Source of the DNA: Thamnaconus septentrionalis
Taxonomy: Eukaryota; Chordata; Actinopteri; Tetraodontiformes; Monacanthidae
DNA: 64,000 bases
Direction of reading: 5' to 3'
Assembly: GCA_009823395.1 (NCBI GenBank)
Contig: CM020502.1
Span: forward strand, 21,856,444 to 21,920,443
Under the pieces are notes generated by a model that had not been told where the DNA came from, made no database searches, and worked only from the letters and a program-made list of their open reading frames with translations. This document shows, in pieces, positions 1 to 13,417 of this stretch (position 1 is the first letter of the stretch; every line of letters begins with the position of its first letter). The position numbers and the translations under genes are program-made.

Positions 1-1800
1 TTTCAGGTACGATCAAATAATTAGACCTGAATTTTTTAAGAAGTCTGCGTCTTTGACTGCGGAGGTGTTTTCAGGGCTCCAGCCAGTGCCGGTGGTGGTG
101 CTTTCGAAAGCCTTCCACACAAAAATGTCCGGAGATATTGCAAGTTGTGTGTTTTGTTTTGTTTTTTTGGTCTCCTTCGCTGCTTTATTACTTTGAGAAA
201 TTGTTATTTAGATTTAAAAAGGAAGGAATTAGTGTTATTTTTTTATACATATGCTCAGGATGTTCTTTTTTCAGCCTGGGAAGAAAATGGTAATTACATT
301 TTAATGCATGTGTGTACATTTAACCTTTCTTGACACCAATACATTAGGCGCCCTCCTTGCTCAACATGAATGCTCAATAGGGAATGGGTTCCTGAGAGCC
401 AGGCCAATTATTGGTCGAAGGTTTATCTGTGCTCGCCCCCTTATTGTGAAACACTCACATTGCTACAAAAGCATTACACCATTCTACAGCAGAGGGGGTA
501 CGAAATTGTGACCAATGTTTTGCAAGGTTCTGTATTTTACCCATTCTGAGATCTTTATTTTTCATTCCTGTAAAGCAGCCTTGCACATTTAATTCAGTTG
601 AACAGCACTTGAGTACTCTACATCCACAAAAAGAAAAAAAAATGTTATGTTGACCTCACCTTCAGTAATCTCCTGCACACAAAGTTATTGGGTCACAGGG
701 AGCGTACCATAACATAATGCGCACTTCTTTAAGGGAGTTTTTTGGAGAGTTGATGTTGGTTGAGACCCATGTGAAATTATGCAAAAAGGAAAAAGAAGGG
801 ATCCCTTGTGAGAGCTGAACTCAGAAGCCAACTTGTGGCTCGCAGCCTTTTTCTTTCTGAATAATTCCACGCTTCCTGAATTAATTATTGCCTGCATGCC
901 GAAGCACACATTCACAGCAGGGGTGGGCTGTCGTGAGCTTAAAACCAGTGATAAAACGCAGTGTGTTTATGGGAGCACTTGCAGCATTTGACTGCAAAAG
1001 AAAGAAGTGAGCGACTGAAGCTGAATCAGGCTTTATTTTTCTGAATCCCGACACCAGGTGGAATGTTTCAAAAGTCCTTTGGCTTTATCTTGCGTATCCA
1101 TCTGGGAAGGAGCACATGGAAAGTGTTTGTAAAGAGTGACACAAAACTGGAAAGGGGAAAAGGGAGGAGCAAGTGCTTGATGGTACTGATTGGATGTGAA
1201 TGGCAATTTTAGCTCAGAGTCTGCCAACGAAAAGTGGCTTGCCACAAAGCAAGGCACATTGTCCTTAAGTCAACTTTTGCAGGGGTTCGTAACAATGTTT
1301 TCTTCTTTGGATGCGAAAAGAAACCCCACCAAGATCTGCTAAAACGTCACTACTGCAGCGTCTGTGCCAACTGCTTCAGTAGCAGCCATTGCTGAATCAG
1401 CACTTGTTTCCCATAACCTCGCGTATGGAAAGCTGTTTGACTAAAACATCAGTGGAAAATAAGGACAGATGAAAGTCGGTAACATGTCTGTCAAGTCAAC
1501 ATTTGTCTGCCAGACCTTGTCAGGCTTTTTCAACTCTGTCTGAGGCTAAAAAGTGCTAGCATAGTCGAGATTCTACCAGAGGGCAAAAGTAGAGGAAAAG
1601 AGTGACAGTTAGAGTTGAATGGATTTAGAAGCAAAAGTAAAACAAACCAGTCTGGTAATGTAAAATTGCTGAGATGCCACTCTATTAAACCCCTCCCCAC
1701 TGCTCTCTTTAAACAACCCAAACACATCACAGCTAATTCACCTCCAGGCGCCGAGAGCGCCTTTCCATCACGTCCCCATCTTTTTCATCTGTTTCGAACA
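1..1800. other. Intergenic DNA, no gene seen
   Basis: Only short ORFs with no recognisable protein pattern. Composition is ordinary AT-rich vertebrate intergenic DNA. No repeat or RNA gene was recognised. Confidence 0.6.
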
Positions 1801-4330
1801 CAATCGCGTGCAGAAAATCTGTCAAAATGCATTTTTCTCCCCAAAGAATTCTCAATACGCTTCTAACCAAGGACAAATCAATTAGCCGGCAGATGGTTCT
1901 GGAGGACGCCGGTGCCGTGTGCCTCAGGTGAGAGGCATCGGGTGACAGGCGCGCAACTGTCAAGTGGAATGCTCGTCTGAGTGATTCCCCCGATGTCGCG
2001 CACAAAGGAGACGCAGAGTCGCTGCCGATGTCAGACACACAACACTGCAAAATGGGCATTTGCAGGGAAGAGAAAAAAACGATGCGGGGAGAGAGAGGGG
2101 TGGGGGAGGAAGAGTGAATATTTCATATTGGCATCAAACTGAATCGTATATTAGCATTCCTCAAAAATCACCCCAGGTGATGCTAAAGAGACGCCGTGGA
2201 AACCGGGATCATGCATTTCTGTGCCGCTCGAGCAAAAAGAAAAATAAGGGATCAGAGAGTGAATAATTTCTTGAAAACTTTATCAGGAATTACTAGAAGG
2301 GCGGGGAAGAGGAAATCCATCAAAAGAATATTTCGAATAACGGATTTCAGCGGCGGAACACGCCGGCTAATCTTAGCCGCTAATCGCGCACATGGAAAGG
2401 GACAATAGATCAAAGTAGTTAATTAGGTAATTCTTTTTTCTGTCCCGGGCGCCTTGCATTTTACCTTCCTTCTGATGAGATAACAAGCTAACAGAATTAG
2501 CCCGCAAGGCTTATCTGCAGGTAACCAGGACAACGGTGTGGTTGAGTAATAATCGGGAGGCTTCGGAAGGAGGCAGCAACAAAGGTGGGCATTTTGAGAA
2601 CCTGTGGCAGAGAATGATGGGAGACCAGCTGGCGAGGCCTATCGGTGACTGGACCCCATTGTCTTCCCTTTAGCCGTAATTACGCCGCACAAAGACAACA
2701 GGATTGTGGGACAAAGCCGAACGGACAAAGAACAAAAGATAGTAAAACATTAATTATAAGACGACCACGAGAGACGAGAAATATCTTTTCAGATTTTACT
2801 AAATCTGTCTGATTCTACTAAATTGTCATTGCGATGACACTTGCTGACAAGTGCATGCAAACTCAACACCACCACCCCAGCCTCCTAACACTGGCTTGAC
2901 AAGCAGGCTTTTGTCCGATCACAGAAACGGACCTTAAATAGCTGCCGGAACTCGTACTGACGCCTTCTAATTGAGATTCATGGCTTCAAAAACCAATCAG
3001 ATAAAGTGATTAAGTCTCAGCTTGTCCAGATCTTTAAAAGCGTGGCTCCTACTTTCCTCCTCCTCCCGGCGCATCATTGTCTGATTGTCCGCGTCTCATC
3101 ATGTCATTATTAATCTTTCTTTGTTTTTTTTCCGGAGCAGCGTTGCTCCCCCGAGAGCCGGGACTTGGTTCAATTAGAACATGTAATTACTCCTCTGCGG
3201 CACTTGAAATGCGCGTCTTTTCTGACTTCAACTGGTGATCAGAGGATCAGAGCTGCAAAAAAACACGTCGGCTCGGATAAAAGCTTCGTGTTTGATTTGG
3301 TCCGTCGGTTTTGGGAAGAAAAAAATGACAGATGCCAACTGTAACATGGGCAGCGTCAAACGAGGGAAGATATAAATTAATCTTTTATAGGAGAAAAAAG
3401 GAATGGTGGAGATTTAACATTGTTTGTTAGTTGTTTGTTTAACTACATTCTGCGATTTGTTTTATCACTAACTTCAGTCTAAATAAACCTGTCATTAATT
3501 AGTTGATGAAGTTATGCTGTCTCAGTTCTGAGAAAAGATGTTCCATGTACATTCCTTTGTAGCACAAAGCGATTTACTCTTGAAAGAATGGCAACGTCTT
3601 TGCTCAGATGTGCAAGAGATCCACATTTGAAAGGTACCTCTGTCTCCATAATAATCATTTCTAAAGCTAATAATTAGCATTTAATTCGTCAAGTCGTTTG
3701 ATTGACTGACCAGGACGCCAACGGAAATGAAAATACAGCATTTCATTTCACATACGGTGTTCATGGCATAAAAAGGATTTTAAATTGCAAATGACAGATT
3801 GATTGCCATCATTTTGAAGAAACAGCGATGCGCTTGTTTCTATCCGAAGAAGCAAATTGTATAGTAGCAGCAGTCAGCCATTGGTTAACACCTGCAGAGG
3901 CGCATTAAGGGACGGAACATTGCGGATCCGCCTAATATCCATGTCAATATGCAAACGGGCGCAGGCTTGTCGCTCTCATTTGCCAGCATAATTGCGGGTA
4001 AATATTGGAAAAATGTCAACGCTTTTATCGCTACCAGGAAGCAGGAGTAGCCTCGCCTTACAAGACGGCTTAATCACTGTTGACCATTATCGAGGGCTGG
4101 AAGCGGCGCTGATCAGAATTTAGGGCTTTAATCAGCGTTGACCAATAAAACGCGTGGCCCCGCGGTCGGCCCTGACAGCTGAGATACCGCGGGCCTCCGC
4201 CAAGAGTGTTCCTCTTTACGACGCCAGTGAATCAAAAAGGAATTAACCACTTTGCAAACAAGACATTATTGTGATGAGCCGAAGATGAATGATGATGAGG
4301 AGCCAGCGCGGATGGTTTTGGCTCCCGTCT
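1800..4330. promoter_or_regulatory. Candidate conserved non-coding / enhancer block
   Basis: About 2.5 kb with no ORF of note and no simple repeats, but dense developmental-type motifs. These are TTAATTAG at 2419-2426, the palindrome CGTAATTACG at 2675-2684, ACAAAG SOX/TCF-like sites at 2689, 2711 and 2725 plus ACAAAAG at 2732, and a 19-bp near-direct repeat (4070-4088, 4128-4146). Such complexity beside a developmental gene block suggests cis-regulatory DNA. Conservation was not tested. Confidence 0.35.
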
Positions 4331-4507
4331 GTTGCTACCGCTCCCCCGATGAACAGGGGAAATGGGAGGAGTCAAGCAGAATCTTGACGGCTTGTGAGTA
4401 ACCTCTAAAATAGGAGTCTGTAGGTCTGGTTGGCTTATGCGAACAATGCAAGTGTATCAAAGTCAAAAGAATTTGTTTGGCATGTCCAAGATGGAGGGTA
4501 TATGAGC

Positions 4508-5181
4508 GTCTACACGAACACGGGTATTTTGGAAACTGTGTATTTCTCTGCACGGTTTGGCCTTTCATTCACATGGAACAACAGTTGGTTTCTGAAATCG
4601 GAGTTTTTTGTAACCGGTGTCTAGGATTAACTTTTTCGAGAAGTCCGGTTACAACAGTCATATGTGGACAGGAAAACCAATAATTATGACCAAGAACCAA
4701 TAATGCAATAATTTCTTGTCGACGTTGTCACAGTGTGCGATGGTCAGCAGTAGGGTGTATTCATTAGAGACTAGTAGACGTGACCAGCTGACGGAGTTGC
4801 CGCTATGGAGAGGTTAGCCCAAACTGATGCTATTTAGTAACTTATCATTGCTTTGTGTGTGCTCCATATAAAGAGCTTTTATGCTGCCGTTCTTTGACTG
4901 ACACTACCCCCATTTTGGTGAATTTTGTTACAGTAAGCAGTAACTCCACTTCACTGTCCACACAAAAGAATCTGTGCTGCTCCAGTGTTGCCATTGTTGT
5001 TTATCCAGTCATTCATTTTTCCAGCCTTGTGATTGGATTATATAGTCTTCCTGTTAGAAGTGATATCGCCACCCACTGCACTGGCATATGCATTCTATTG
5101 CTTGAGGCGGATTTTATGGTTCCATGTGGATGGAGATAGTTCAGAAAGTTTGGTTTCAAAAATACCCGTGTTCGTGTGGAC
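4508..5181. mobile_element. Decayed DNA transposon / MITE with terminal inverted repeats
   Basis: A 29-base arm at 4508-4536 (core ACACGAACACGGGTATTTT) is matched in reverse complement at 5153-5181 with 27 of 29 identical bases. Weaker inverted similarity, including CACATGGAAC, continues inward. The enclosed DNA has no transposase. The outer ends and target duplication are not certain, so the true element may extend slightly on both sides. Confidence 0.6.
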
Positions 5182-6491
5182 AGGGCCCTGTAGGCTGGCA
5201 TGCCATAATTTCCCGTTGGTTTCTTTCTCAGGTCGAAGCACAAAAAAGACCTGATGAATTTGGGGGAACATTCCATCTCAGATTCCAGCTTCAAAGTGAG
5301 CGGTGATGAAAAAAAAAAAGAACCCAGCTGCTGTCAGCAGGGTGGCAGAAATGACATCTCTGCAGCTGGCAAATGCATTCTTCACACGCTGAACAGGAAG
5401 TCTTCCGTCGGATGTAAAGTGAATTTCTCTCTCAAGAATCGTTAACCTCTCAGCGACAGGATGTGCCACTTCTTCATGCCGCCATTACAGCAGCAGGGAA
5501 GTCGTCACAATGTTTCCCAGCCTGGCACTGCTGCACTGCCTTGAAAACAATCTCCCAACCCCCCCCCCCGCCTCCCAAAAAGAAAACCCAAAAACGTCCT
5601 CTTCAATTGAGTCGTTCCGTGTTCAAAAACCCACATGCTGTCAATATCTTTTCACTCTTGCTTTGTTACCCTTGTCTCTCTCCCAGTGAGCGCCGCAGGC
5701 CTTTATCTTCTCCCTCCGGAGCCGTCGTCCGAGAAAACCGGCCGCTCCGCTGCTCGCAGGAGCTGTCAGCGCCAAGGGGATCGACGTATTTCCCACATCA
5801 AAGCCAAGCCCCAGAGGTCTTTGCGGCCCCTTCTTGCCCTTAAAACGTTCCCCACAGCAGGACGATCCCATTGCTGCGAGTTGGAGGCTCAGGAGAAATG
5901 GACATCTTTCTCCCCGCCTCCCCTTGAAAACCAATGGGGGAAAATCTGTCCAAGGCAGAGATGGCACAACAGTTATTTGCCTTTTGGTTTGGTGTCTTCT
6001 GAAAAAGACCGAGACGAGGAATGGAAGTGAAATACTTCAAGACAGAATTCTGACAAATCTGTTGTAGTTGTGGTTCCCTTGAAACCTCAGCGCGCGTTAA
6101 GAAATTCACCTGAGAATTTTTACGGAACTAGCATCTTTTGAAACGACTTCTCCTAACTTGCGATAAAGTGAGCTTGTAGGTGATTTTAGTCTTTTTTTGA
6201 TTGGGGCCAATGTTCAAAATGCACTATGGTCGCAGGTTTGCCAAATTAACCCGCGTGGACTATGCTGTGTACGTCTACCCTGATGTCTCCAAAACAATAA
6301 CACGGCCATTGATGTGATCAGATCCGTCTGGATGCACAAAAAGTCTCTTGTTGCCTTGCTCGGTGTCTTTATGTACCGCAACCTTGTCCTTCCGCCACCC
6401 TTTCCACCGTCCTCGCACAGCACAAATCTATTTTTATGAGGGAGATGAGCCCACCACCACCGCCGCCAGCACCACCATTACCGCCTCCCTC

Positions 6492-6493
<2 letters not shown>

Positions 6494-6530
<37 letters not shown>
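6494..6530. repeat. (CA)n microsatellite
   Basis: An uninterrupted CA run of about 18 units, followed by a T run. Confidence 0.95.
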
Positions 6531-6532
<2 letters not shown>

Positions 6533-8108
6533 TTTTTCCTCTTGCGTTCCCTTCATTAGGAAAACCTCGTTAAGTCCCATGAGATTCTATCAGTGATTGA
6601 TCCCGACCATCAGTGTTGCAAGCTCCTCTTGCATCCTGCTCGCCGGAACATCGCGAGCGCTAAGCCTGATAAACGACGGCTGATAAACTTTAAGCGTGAT
6701 TTGATTACCACGACTCGGAGCCCCGCCAAGATGCGGTGAGCCATTACCCAGCATGCATTTTTCGGTTTTCTTGAAATAATCGAGAAAGCAGATGATCATT
6801 TGCCAGAGGAAGGTTTTTTTTTCGTAACAGCGTCGTCGCTTCCTACCTGTGGGGAAACCAACGTTTGCGCGACGAGAATTTAGAATCGCCCACTTAGTGA
6901 GACGTATCTCTGAAGGAAGGCGTGTGGTGTGTACGCGTTTCACGCTCTAACCTGTGCGTCACATGACATAATGTGGTGGCGGGAAGGCGAGGAACTAAAA
7001 TTAGCCCCGCTGATCCTTATCGTCATGGGAACAGGTGCGATAAGGCATCACTGACGTTTTTATTTTTCATTTCTCTATAGTGCCTCACCTCAACAGAGAT
7101 TTAAAGCCTGCAGTGTTTGTCCTAGCAGATCAATGAGGGGCTCACAGTGAAAATGGACACGATTGTGAACAAACACACCAGGGAGTAGGGTGGCCTCAGC
7201 TGCCTGGCATAAACAACAAGTAGTTTTTCTTTTATGTGTATATGTAGGTGTAAAGTTATTGCAAAATGAGATAAAACAACCAGCTTTTGTCTCAAAAATA
7301 CATCTTGCATTAAAACACGCCATGTGAAGATATTGTGATTGGAAAAACATTTGAAGCTAGGTGTGTACACATATACAGTAGATGTATATTTCTTCAACAA
7401 AAATAAAGAATGTGCCCCAATGTTCACAGTAATAATGATGTAATGCACCATTGCCACAATTTCTAGTACCAACCTGCACCTCTGGATTGCAAATGTGGGT
7501 TGCAAAACGGAAAGAGAAAGTGTTTGGATGCTTTTCCTTTGGGGAAAGTCTCTGAGAGTAAGCGACAGTTGCGTTTTAATTAGCTGAAAATGAACATTTG
7601 CTGTTCCATGTTTGCACCGTGTTCCTACAGCAGTGCAGAACATTTCCGCGTTTCTCACAGCGAAATCACCAAAGCTGGGATGTGAAAAGCTGCGACATAA
7701 GAAATAAAGGGATTAACATTAACATTGCTTTCGCTCCACGTTTTATTTTTTAAATTCACTGTCTCTGTCACAGGAAATAATTGAGTTCGCTCTCTTCACT
7801 GGGAGGCGACAACTGCAAACAAGCGCGACTCGGCGCTCAGAAGGAAATACGGCGGCGTTGAGGCGGCCGCTGATTTGGACGCGCTTACATCAACACGCAC
7901 ACACAGACACACACTCGCCTAGTCTGCCAGGTAATTGCTGTCTGTGAAGGGACAGGTGCTTGTACAATGGAGCTCCAGTGTCCAGGCAGGCTCCATTCAG
8001 TGCCACTGTAATTACCTAATTGAAAAGCATGCTGGGGAAAGATTGTGCTTGTGTGTGTGTGTAAGGATGGGGTAAAAAGAGAAAAGATAAGCTGCGGGCT
8101 TTTCACTG

Positions 8109-8109
<1 letters not shown>

Positions 8110-8161
<52 letters not shown>
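8110..8161. repeat. (CA)n microsatellite
   Basis: An uninterrupted CA run of about 26 units, among the longest in the window. Confidence 0.97.
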
Positions 8162-11100
8162 GTACCACATGACTGTCCGCATGTACCATCGAGCGTCATT
8201 GTGCAAACCATGTACAAATATTCCCGTGACCACAGGCTGAGGGGCGTTTTTTTGCGAATCAGATCACTCCCAGGGGGTAAATATTCCCCCGCTGTGATTT
8301 TGGGATGGAGTGTGCTGTAATGGGAAATCCATTGTCGCCTGATGAGGGTGCGGCGGGGGGGCGGGGGGGAGAGGGGGCGGGTCACAAAAGGTTGGGGATG
8401 TAAAAGCAGTGTGGTCGCTCTCTTTTTCACACGTCAGGCCCACTATCTGCTCCACTCTGTCTGCTGCGGCTCAGGGCCTTTATAGAGGGATCTGTGGACA
8501 GGGGTGAGCAGATGTGCTGTGTGTGTGTGCCTGCATACGCACATTGTGTGTGTGTGCACGTGTGCGCGTTTACAGTCTGAATGTGCATTTAAATGTGCAG
8601 CTTTGTGGGCCCATCCTGCTCTCAGAGCGAATTCTATGTATTCAAAAAAGCTGACCATAATTAATTCGATCCTCGACTACAAGCAGGCTTGACAGCTTTA
8701 GAGTATTAGCTGGCCTTTTTTTAAAAACACTTTTATTGTCTTTTTTTTTTTATCAGTTTTCTTTTTCTCTCTTATCCAGGATGCTAAGGTTTCTAATTCT
8801 GAGACCTGGCTAATCTTGGAGGCACCTAATCAAAAGTGTGTTTTGGAGCCTCACAGGATTCGCCTTCTTATTGCCTTCCTTTTAACTGTGATGAAACCGG
8901 TAAGCAACGGCTGCCCTTAATCACCCCCAAAGAAGTTGAGAAGACAGGATACAGAAAACAGCAGAGAACTAAGCTAATGCTACAGAAATTAGCACGAATG
9001 TGGCAGTCGCGGCTGTTTTTGTCAGAATTGAACAATATTTTCTACTTGAAAGACATAAAAATGGGCAGTTGTTGCTAAAATAAGTCTTCAAGGCTAATTT
9101 AGCATTAACTAGTCATGGTTCCCTCAGTTTCCCGCCAAGTTTTCCTTCTACTTTCCCAAAAACTTCAGTGGGCTCTTTCTGAGATGGATATCTGTTATAA
9201 ATCTAAAGCACTCAGGAGACAGGCGGGGTTTAACATCTCCCATACTTTGAGTTTATGGGGTTTTCTTCTTTTTTCAAAGTATGACCCAAAGACCTCATTG
9301 GCTTGACGAGGCGATAACATCTCGCCATTGTCCTTGGATGCATTTGTCTGACTGCAAGAAGCCTTGTTTTGGCTCTTCAGTGCGCGGCCGGTCTAGTACA
9401 AAGCGAAGGTTCTCGTATCCCCAAGGCTAGCATTTCTAAGTAGGCCGCCGCTCTTGAAATCCTCCTTTGAAACCATTTCTGCTGCCAATTCTTGAGCTGC
9501 ACGAAACAAAAAAAGAGCGTCTTTTGATAGGCACGTTCTTGTGTTTTTCTTTTTCTTTCCTTTTTGTATTCACAATGCGGTTTTGGGCGACCTCTGATGG
9601 GCGTGTTGGGAGGAATGATAAAAACAAAACTGAATCAGCTGGGAGAAAGTGGGTCAGATTTCAAAGGTGGCTGCTTTTGGAAGTAAAAGGAAAGATGCCA
9701 ATTGGGGGATGAAAAAGAGAAAGACATTAAGAAAAGGGGAAGGAAGAATCAAAGAGACGGGAACCTGCTCAGAGACCAGAGAGTACAAAAATATAAAATA
9801 AAACACACGACCGGGTTTGGCTGAAAGACTCACGATGGAGTCCGCAGAGAGCGCTGGTCAGCGTTCTGCCTGGCATTTGCCACGTGGAGTTGAGCAAACA
9901 GGCAATAAGCTGCGGAGTAAATAAAAGCAAACACCCGCCACCTCTGCCTTGTTTTTTCCGCCCACAGAGTGATTCAGAGAAGATTCCATCCTCGGTGCGT
10001 GTGCAGATGTCATTTTCCATCTCGATGGGCATCAAACGTGCCCGTCGCGGCCTCACGCATGTAAATAAGTGGCGGCGGGACGTGACATTTTCGCGCTACG
10101 TCTCTCATCTCTGCATCCGCGGCGACATGTAGATCCCATCACAACATGCAAACGACCCCCGACTGTGCAATCCAGAACTGTGTTACATGAAAAAAGAGCT
10201 TCATACATGAGATTTTTTGTATTTTCTTCTATGTGTGGGAGAGTACTGCCCCCCCCCCATGTTCAAACACGCCATGTCCCCGCGTGTGCTATCTGTCCAA
10301 TCAAAAGCTGTCGCTTTTGGACGGATGCGGACTCGTCCGCCTGTGGTTTGGGTGAAATGAAAAGTGTCGATGCACAAAGGGCATGTGCAAGAGAAGCCCC
10401 GGGATCAAACCTCACAGACTGAAATATGGGATGCGCGCAAAGTGGTTTTAGCAGGAAGGAGGGGAAAAAATAACAGTGAACTTCCAGCAGTCTGAAATTC
10501 ATTTCTTTCCCCAAGTGACAGTCTGCAACTTTTCTCTTTTTCTCTCTCTCTCTCTCTGTTTAGACAGTGCCCAACATTAAGCGCCAATCAAGCCGCCTGA
10601 TAGACAAACTCTTTGTTTCTAGTCATTCTCAAATTTTGGACGCTTATTTTGGTAATTTCTTCAACTCGTGATAATTTAAATTGTGTACGTCTGCACTAAA
10701 TACTGAACAGTTTCGGTGCTTGAAGTGAGTTTTCACACTGAAAGAAACATGCAAACATTCAAAAATATACTTGCTGTAGGGCTTAATAACCTTCATGCCC
10801 TTGCATTGTACAGGTGCATTGGATTCGGTTCTCCTCAGTGCAGACAGTATATTCTCAACAGCCTTCACCTTTGTTTACAGCAGCGCTGGAGAGTTTCCGG
10901 ATGGCGTAAATACTTGAAAAACCTTCCTCTCTATTTCTGCTTCCTTTGTGAAGGATGTTTTTTTGAAGCTTCCAGCCTGGTTTTTCTGAGAAGAAGCAGC
11001 AAAAAGACAGAGAGGCAGAAAAGAGGCCCTAATTGCAATATTGGCCTCGGCCGGGCCGCTCCTTTCTTTCATCAATAGCGCACTCCATCAGCTTTTTCCC

Positions 11101-13417
11101 TGTCCGCCCACTCCGCACTCATCTCCACTCCACAACGTTTCGTCCTGCGACAATAGAGTAAAAATGGCCAGGCGGCCTTGCTTGGATTAAAGAAAAAAAG
11201 AAAAAATGAAATCTATTTCTCTTACTCGCCCGCAAACACAATGAGCCTTGCGCACACACACAGACACACAAACAGTCGGACAAATACAGTCATTTATTCC
11301 TCCATGTGCTGTTTTCTCTCTTGCTAATCTCCCCCCTGTTCCCGGTCTAAGGACAGAAGGTCGCATATTTATTTTTGAACACTTTCTCTCACTTCCAGCC
11401 GCGACAGCACTAGAGAATGAAATAATAAAAAGAAAAGAGCTAATTTATTGGGATATGAAGCAAGTGGTTGGTGGAGAACGGAGCCACGCAGGACGGCCGA
11501 TATTGCATTTTTCACCACAGGTCGTTGTTTGCTTCTCACCGAGGAGGAGCCCCAAACCGATGATGTGTTACATTTTAGGCCCACAGGTCAATGGCTGTAA
11601 TTGACAAGGGCTCATATGGATATAGGGGTGATGAATGAGTGAAGGACATCCTGGGCGCAGTGAATCAATCGGGCCAAATAAACGAATGGTTCCATCTCAT
11701 GGTTGAAACGGGAGCAAGTATGAGAGTCGGTACTGCGCGCACCCAGCACCGATACGGCTGCATTATTGGACCATCACTCACACTTTATGAGCATTTTTGT
11801 GCTGAAGTAAAAAAAAAAGAGAAAAAAAAACACTGCGGTACCTTTGATGGCTTTGTGGTCGTGAAGTTCATTGATCAGCCCAAAGAGGTGATAAAACCGT
11901 AAATGTCCCCCACCTTGCTGAAATCTTTATTGGAAAAAATAAAGAAGTCATAGTGTGTAATAGGTGTGCATGAAACATGATTGGAGTCTTGAAGGCATTC
12001 TGAGCGTCAATATATCTGGAAACTTTCACATTCCCAATCAAATCTTGTCACCGCTTGCGTCTTTGTTCCCCCCCAAGACGAACATGGTGAGGTGCAACGT
12101 TGCCCACAGACTTGGAGTTTAATGTAGACACACAGCGGAGATTGTTTTTGCAAACCTGTCCTTTAATCAACATCGTACAGTGACACAAACGGGCAAAAGT
12201 TCATATCGATGTTCTACCGACAATTCTCAACTATTTTCTTAAAGGTTTCTGACATTCAACAGTGCAAAGTCTTAACAATTAGTAATAAAACAAATTCTTT
12301 GGCATCAGGAAAGAAACTTGCAACTATCTCACTTTTTTCTTGTTTTTTCCAAAAGCACATTCTTCAACTGTGGCGTGTACCGTATGGTTAGAAAACAGCA
12401 CTACTGTAGTGAACTCAAGCGAAGTCCATAGTCGTGTATCTGGGGGAGTGTATCTGAGAGTTGTGCAATGAAATGATTAAAAATAACCTGATAAAAAAAA
12501 TTACAATTCTGAGGCAAAATGCTTGTGAAATTTTAAATCGATGAAAAACAGAAATGAATAATTGACTTTCAAAGAAAATCTGTACTTTCATGAATTTTAC
12601 CTGCTACTGAGCTTGAACAAAAAATACATATATACTGTATGTATTTACTGTGTGAGAAGAGCAGTTTTCATGCACGCCATCTGTTATGACTGAGGAAATG
12701 GTTTGAAAGTGTTCCAGTGCTAACGTCTCTCTAGAATGGACCCTGTTGAAAGCTTCTTTGTCTCTTTAAATAAGAGGTTTTACAACGTAAAAACACACAC
12801 ACCAAAAATCTCCAATATGGAAAGTCAAGAGCTACTCTTCCAGACTGTTGGACCTTGTTTGAACTGTGGGGAACATTCACCTAGCTTTCAGCAAGGGGTT
12901 ACTTACAGGAAGTCAAAGACTTGGAAGAGGCTGGGGGGTTGTTGTCGGTTTGGTTAAGACGCAAAGCGAAGAAAAACCCGGATAATTAAACGAAGAATCT
13001 TCGCTTTGTTTGGCACTTTCTGACGCGAGGCTGAGGAGGCTACGGGGGGGCCGTTCACAGCCGATCCCGGGCATTCAAATTTACGAGCGGCGAGCGCTCG
13101 CTGGGCCCAGCTGGGGATGAAGCCGGAGCATCTGCTCAGCAGAAACAGTGAATAAAACCTGAACAGAAGGGGCTTCACTTGCGAGACTGGAACCTTACAT
13201 CCAAACTGTTACACAACAATGGGCGAGGATTTTCAAAAACCCATTACGAGCGAATGGGCCGGGCACTTTTCCTCAAGCTTGCGTATTTCACAGACAAACA
13301 GAAAAGGTCGTTTCGCAGCGATAACCGCTGCAGCGTGACCAGCTGGACTAAAGTCTTCGGACAGTCGGCCAGGGGATTGAGATGAGCCCTTGGCTTCGCG
13401 CGGCCATCACGTCTGTG

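Larger units (their letters stand above)
5190..13417. other. Intergenic DNA downstream of gxylt1
   Basis: No convincing exon was found. The longest ORFs (7122-7658 and 7885-8430, minus) are unlike known proteins, and the second is driven by a CA microsatellite. The part nearest 13417 should include the gxylt1 3'UTR. AATAAA on the minus strand (TTTATT on plus) occurs near 11926, but the polyadenylation site cannot be fixed. Confidence 0.6.

Noticed and set aside
7122..7658. 178-aa minus-strand ORF
   Set aside because: No recognisable domain, Kozak context or neighbouring exons; biased composition expected by chance in AT-rich DNA.
7885..8430. 181-aa minus-strand ORF
   Set aside because: Most of the length comes from a CA microsatellite read as Cys-Val repeats.
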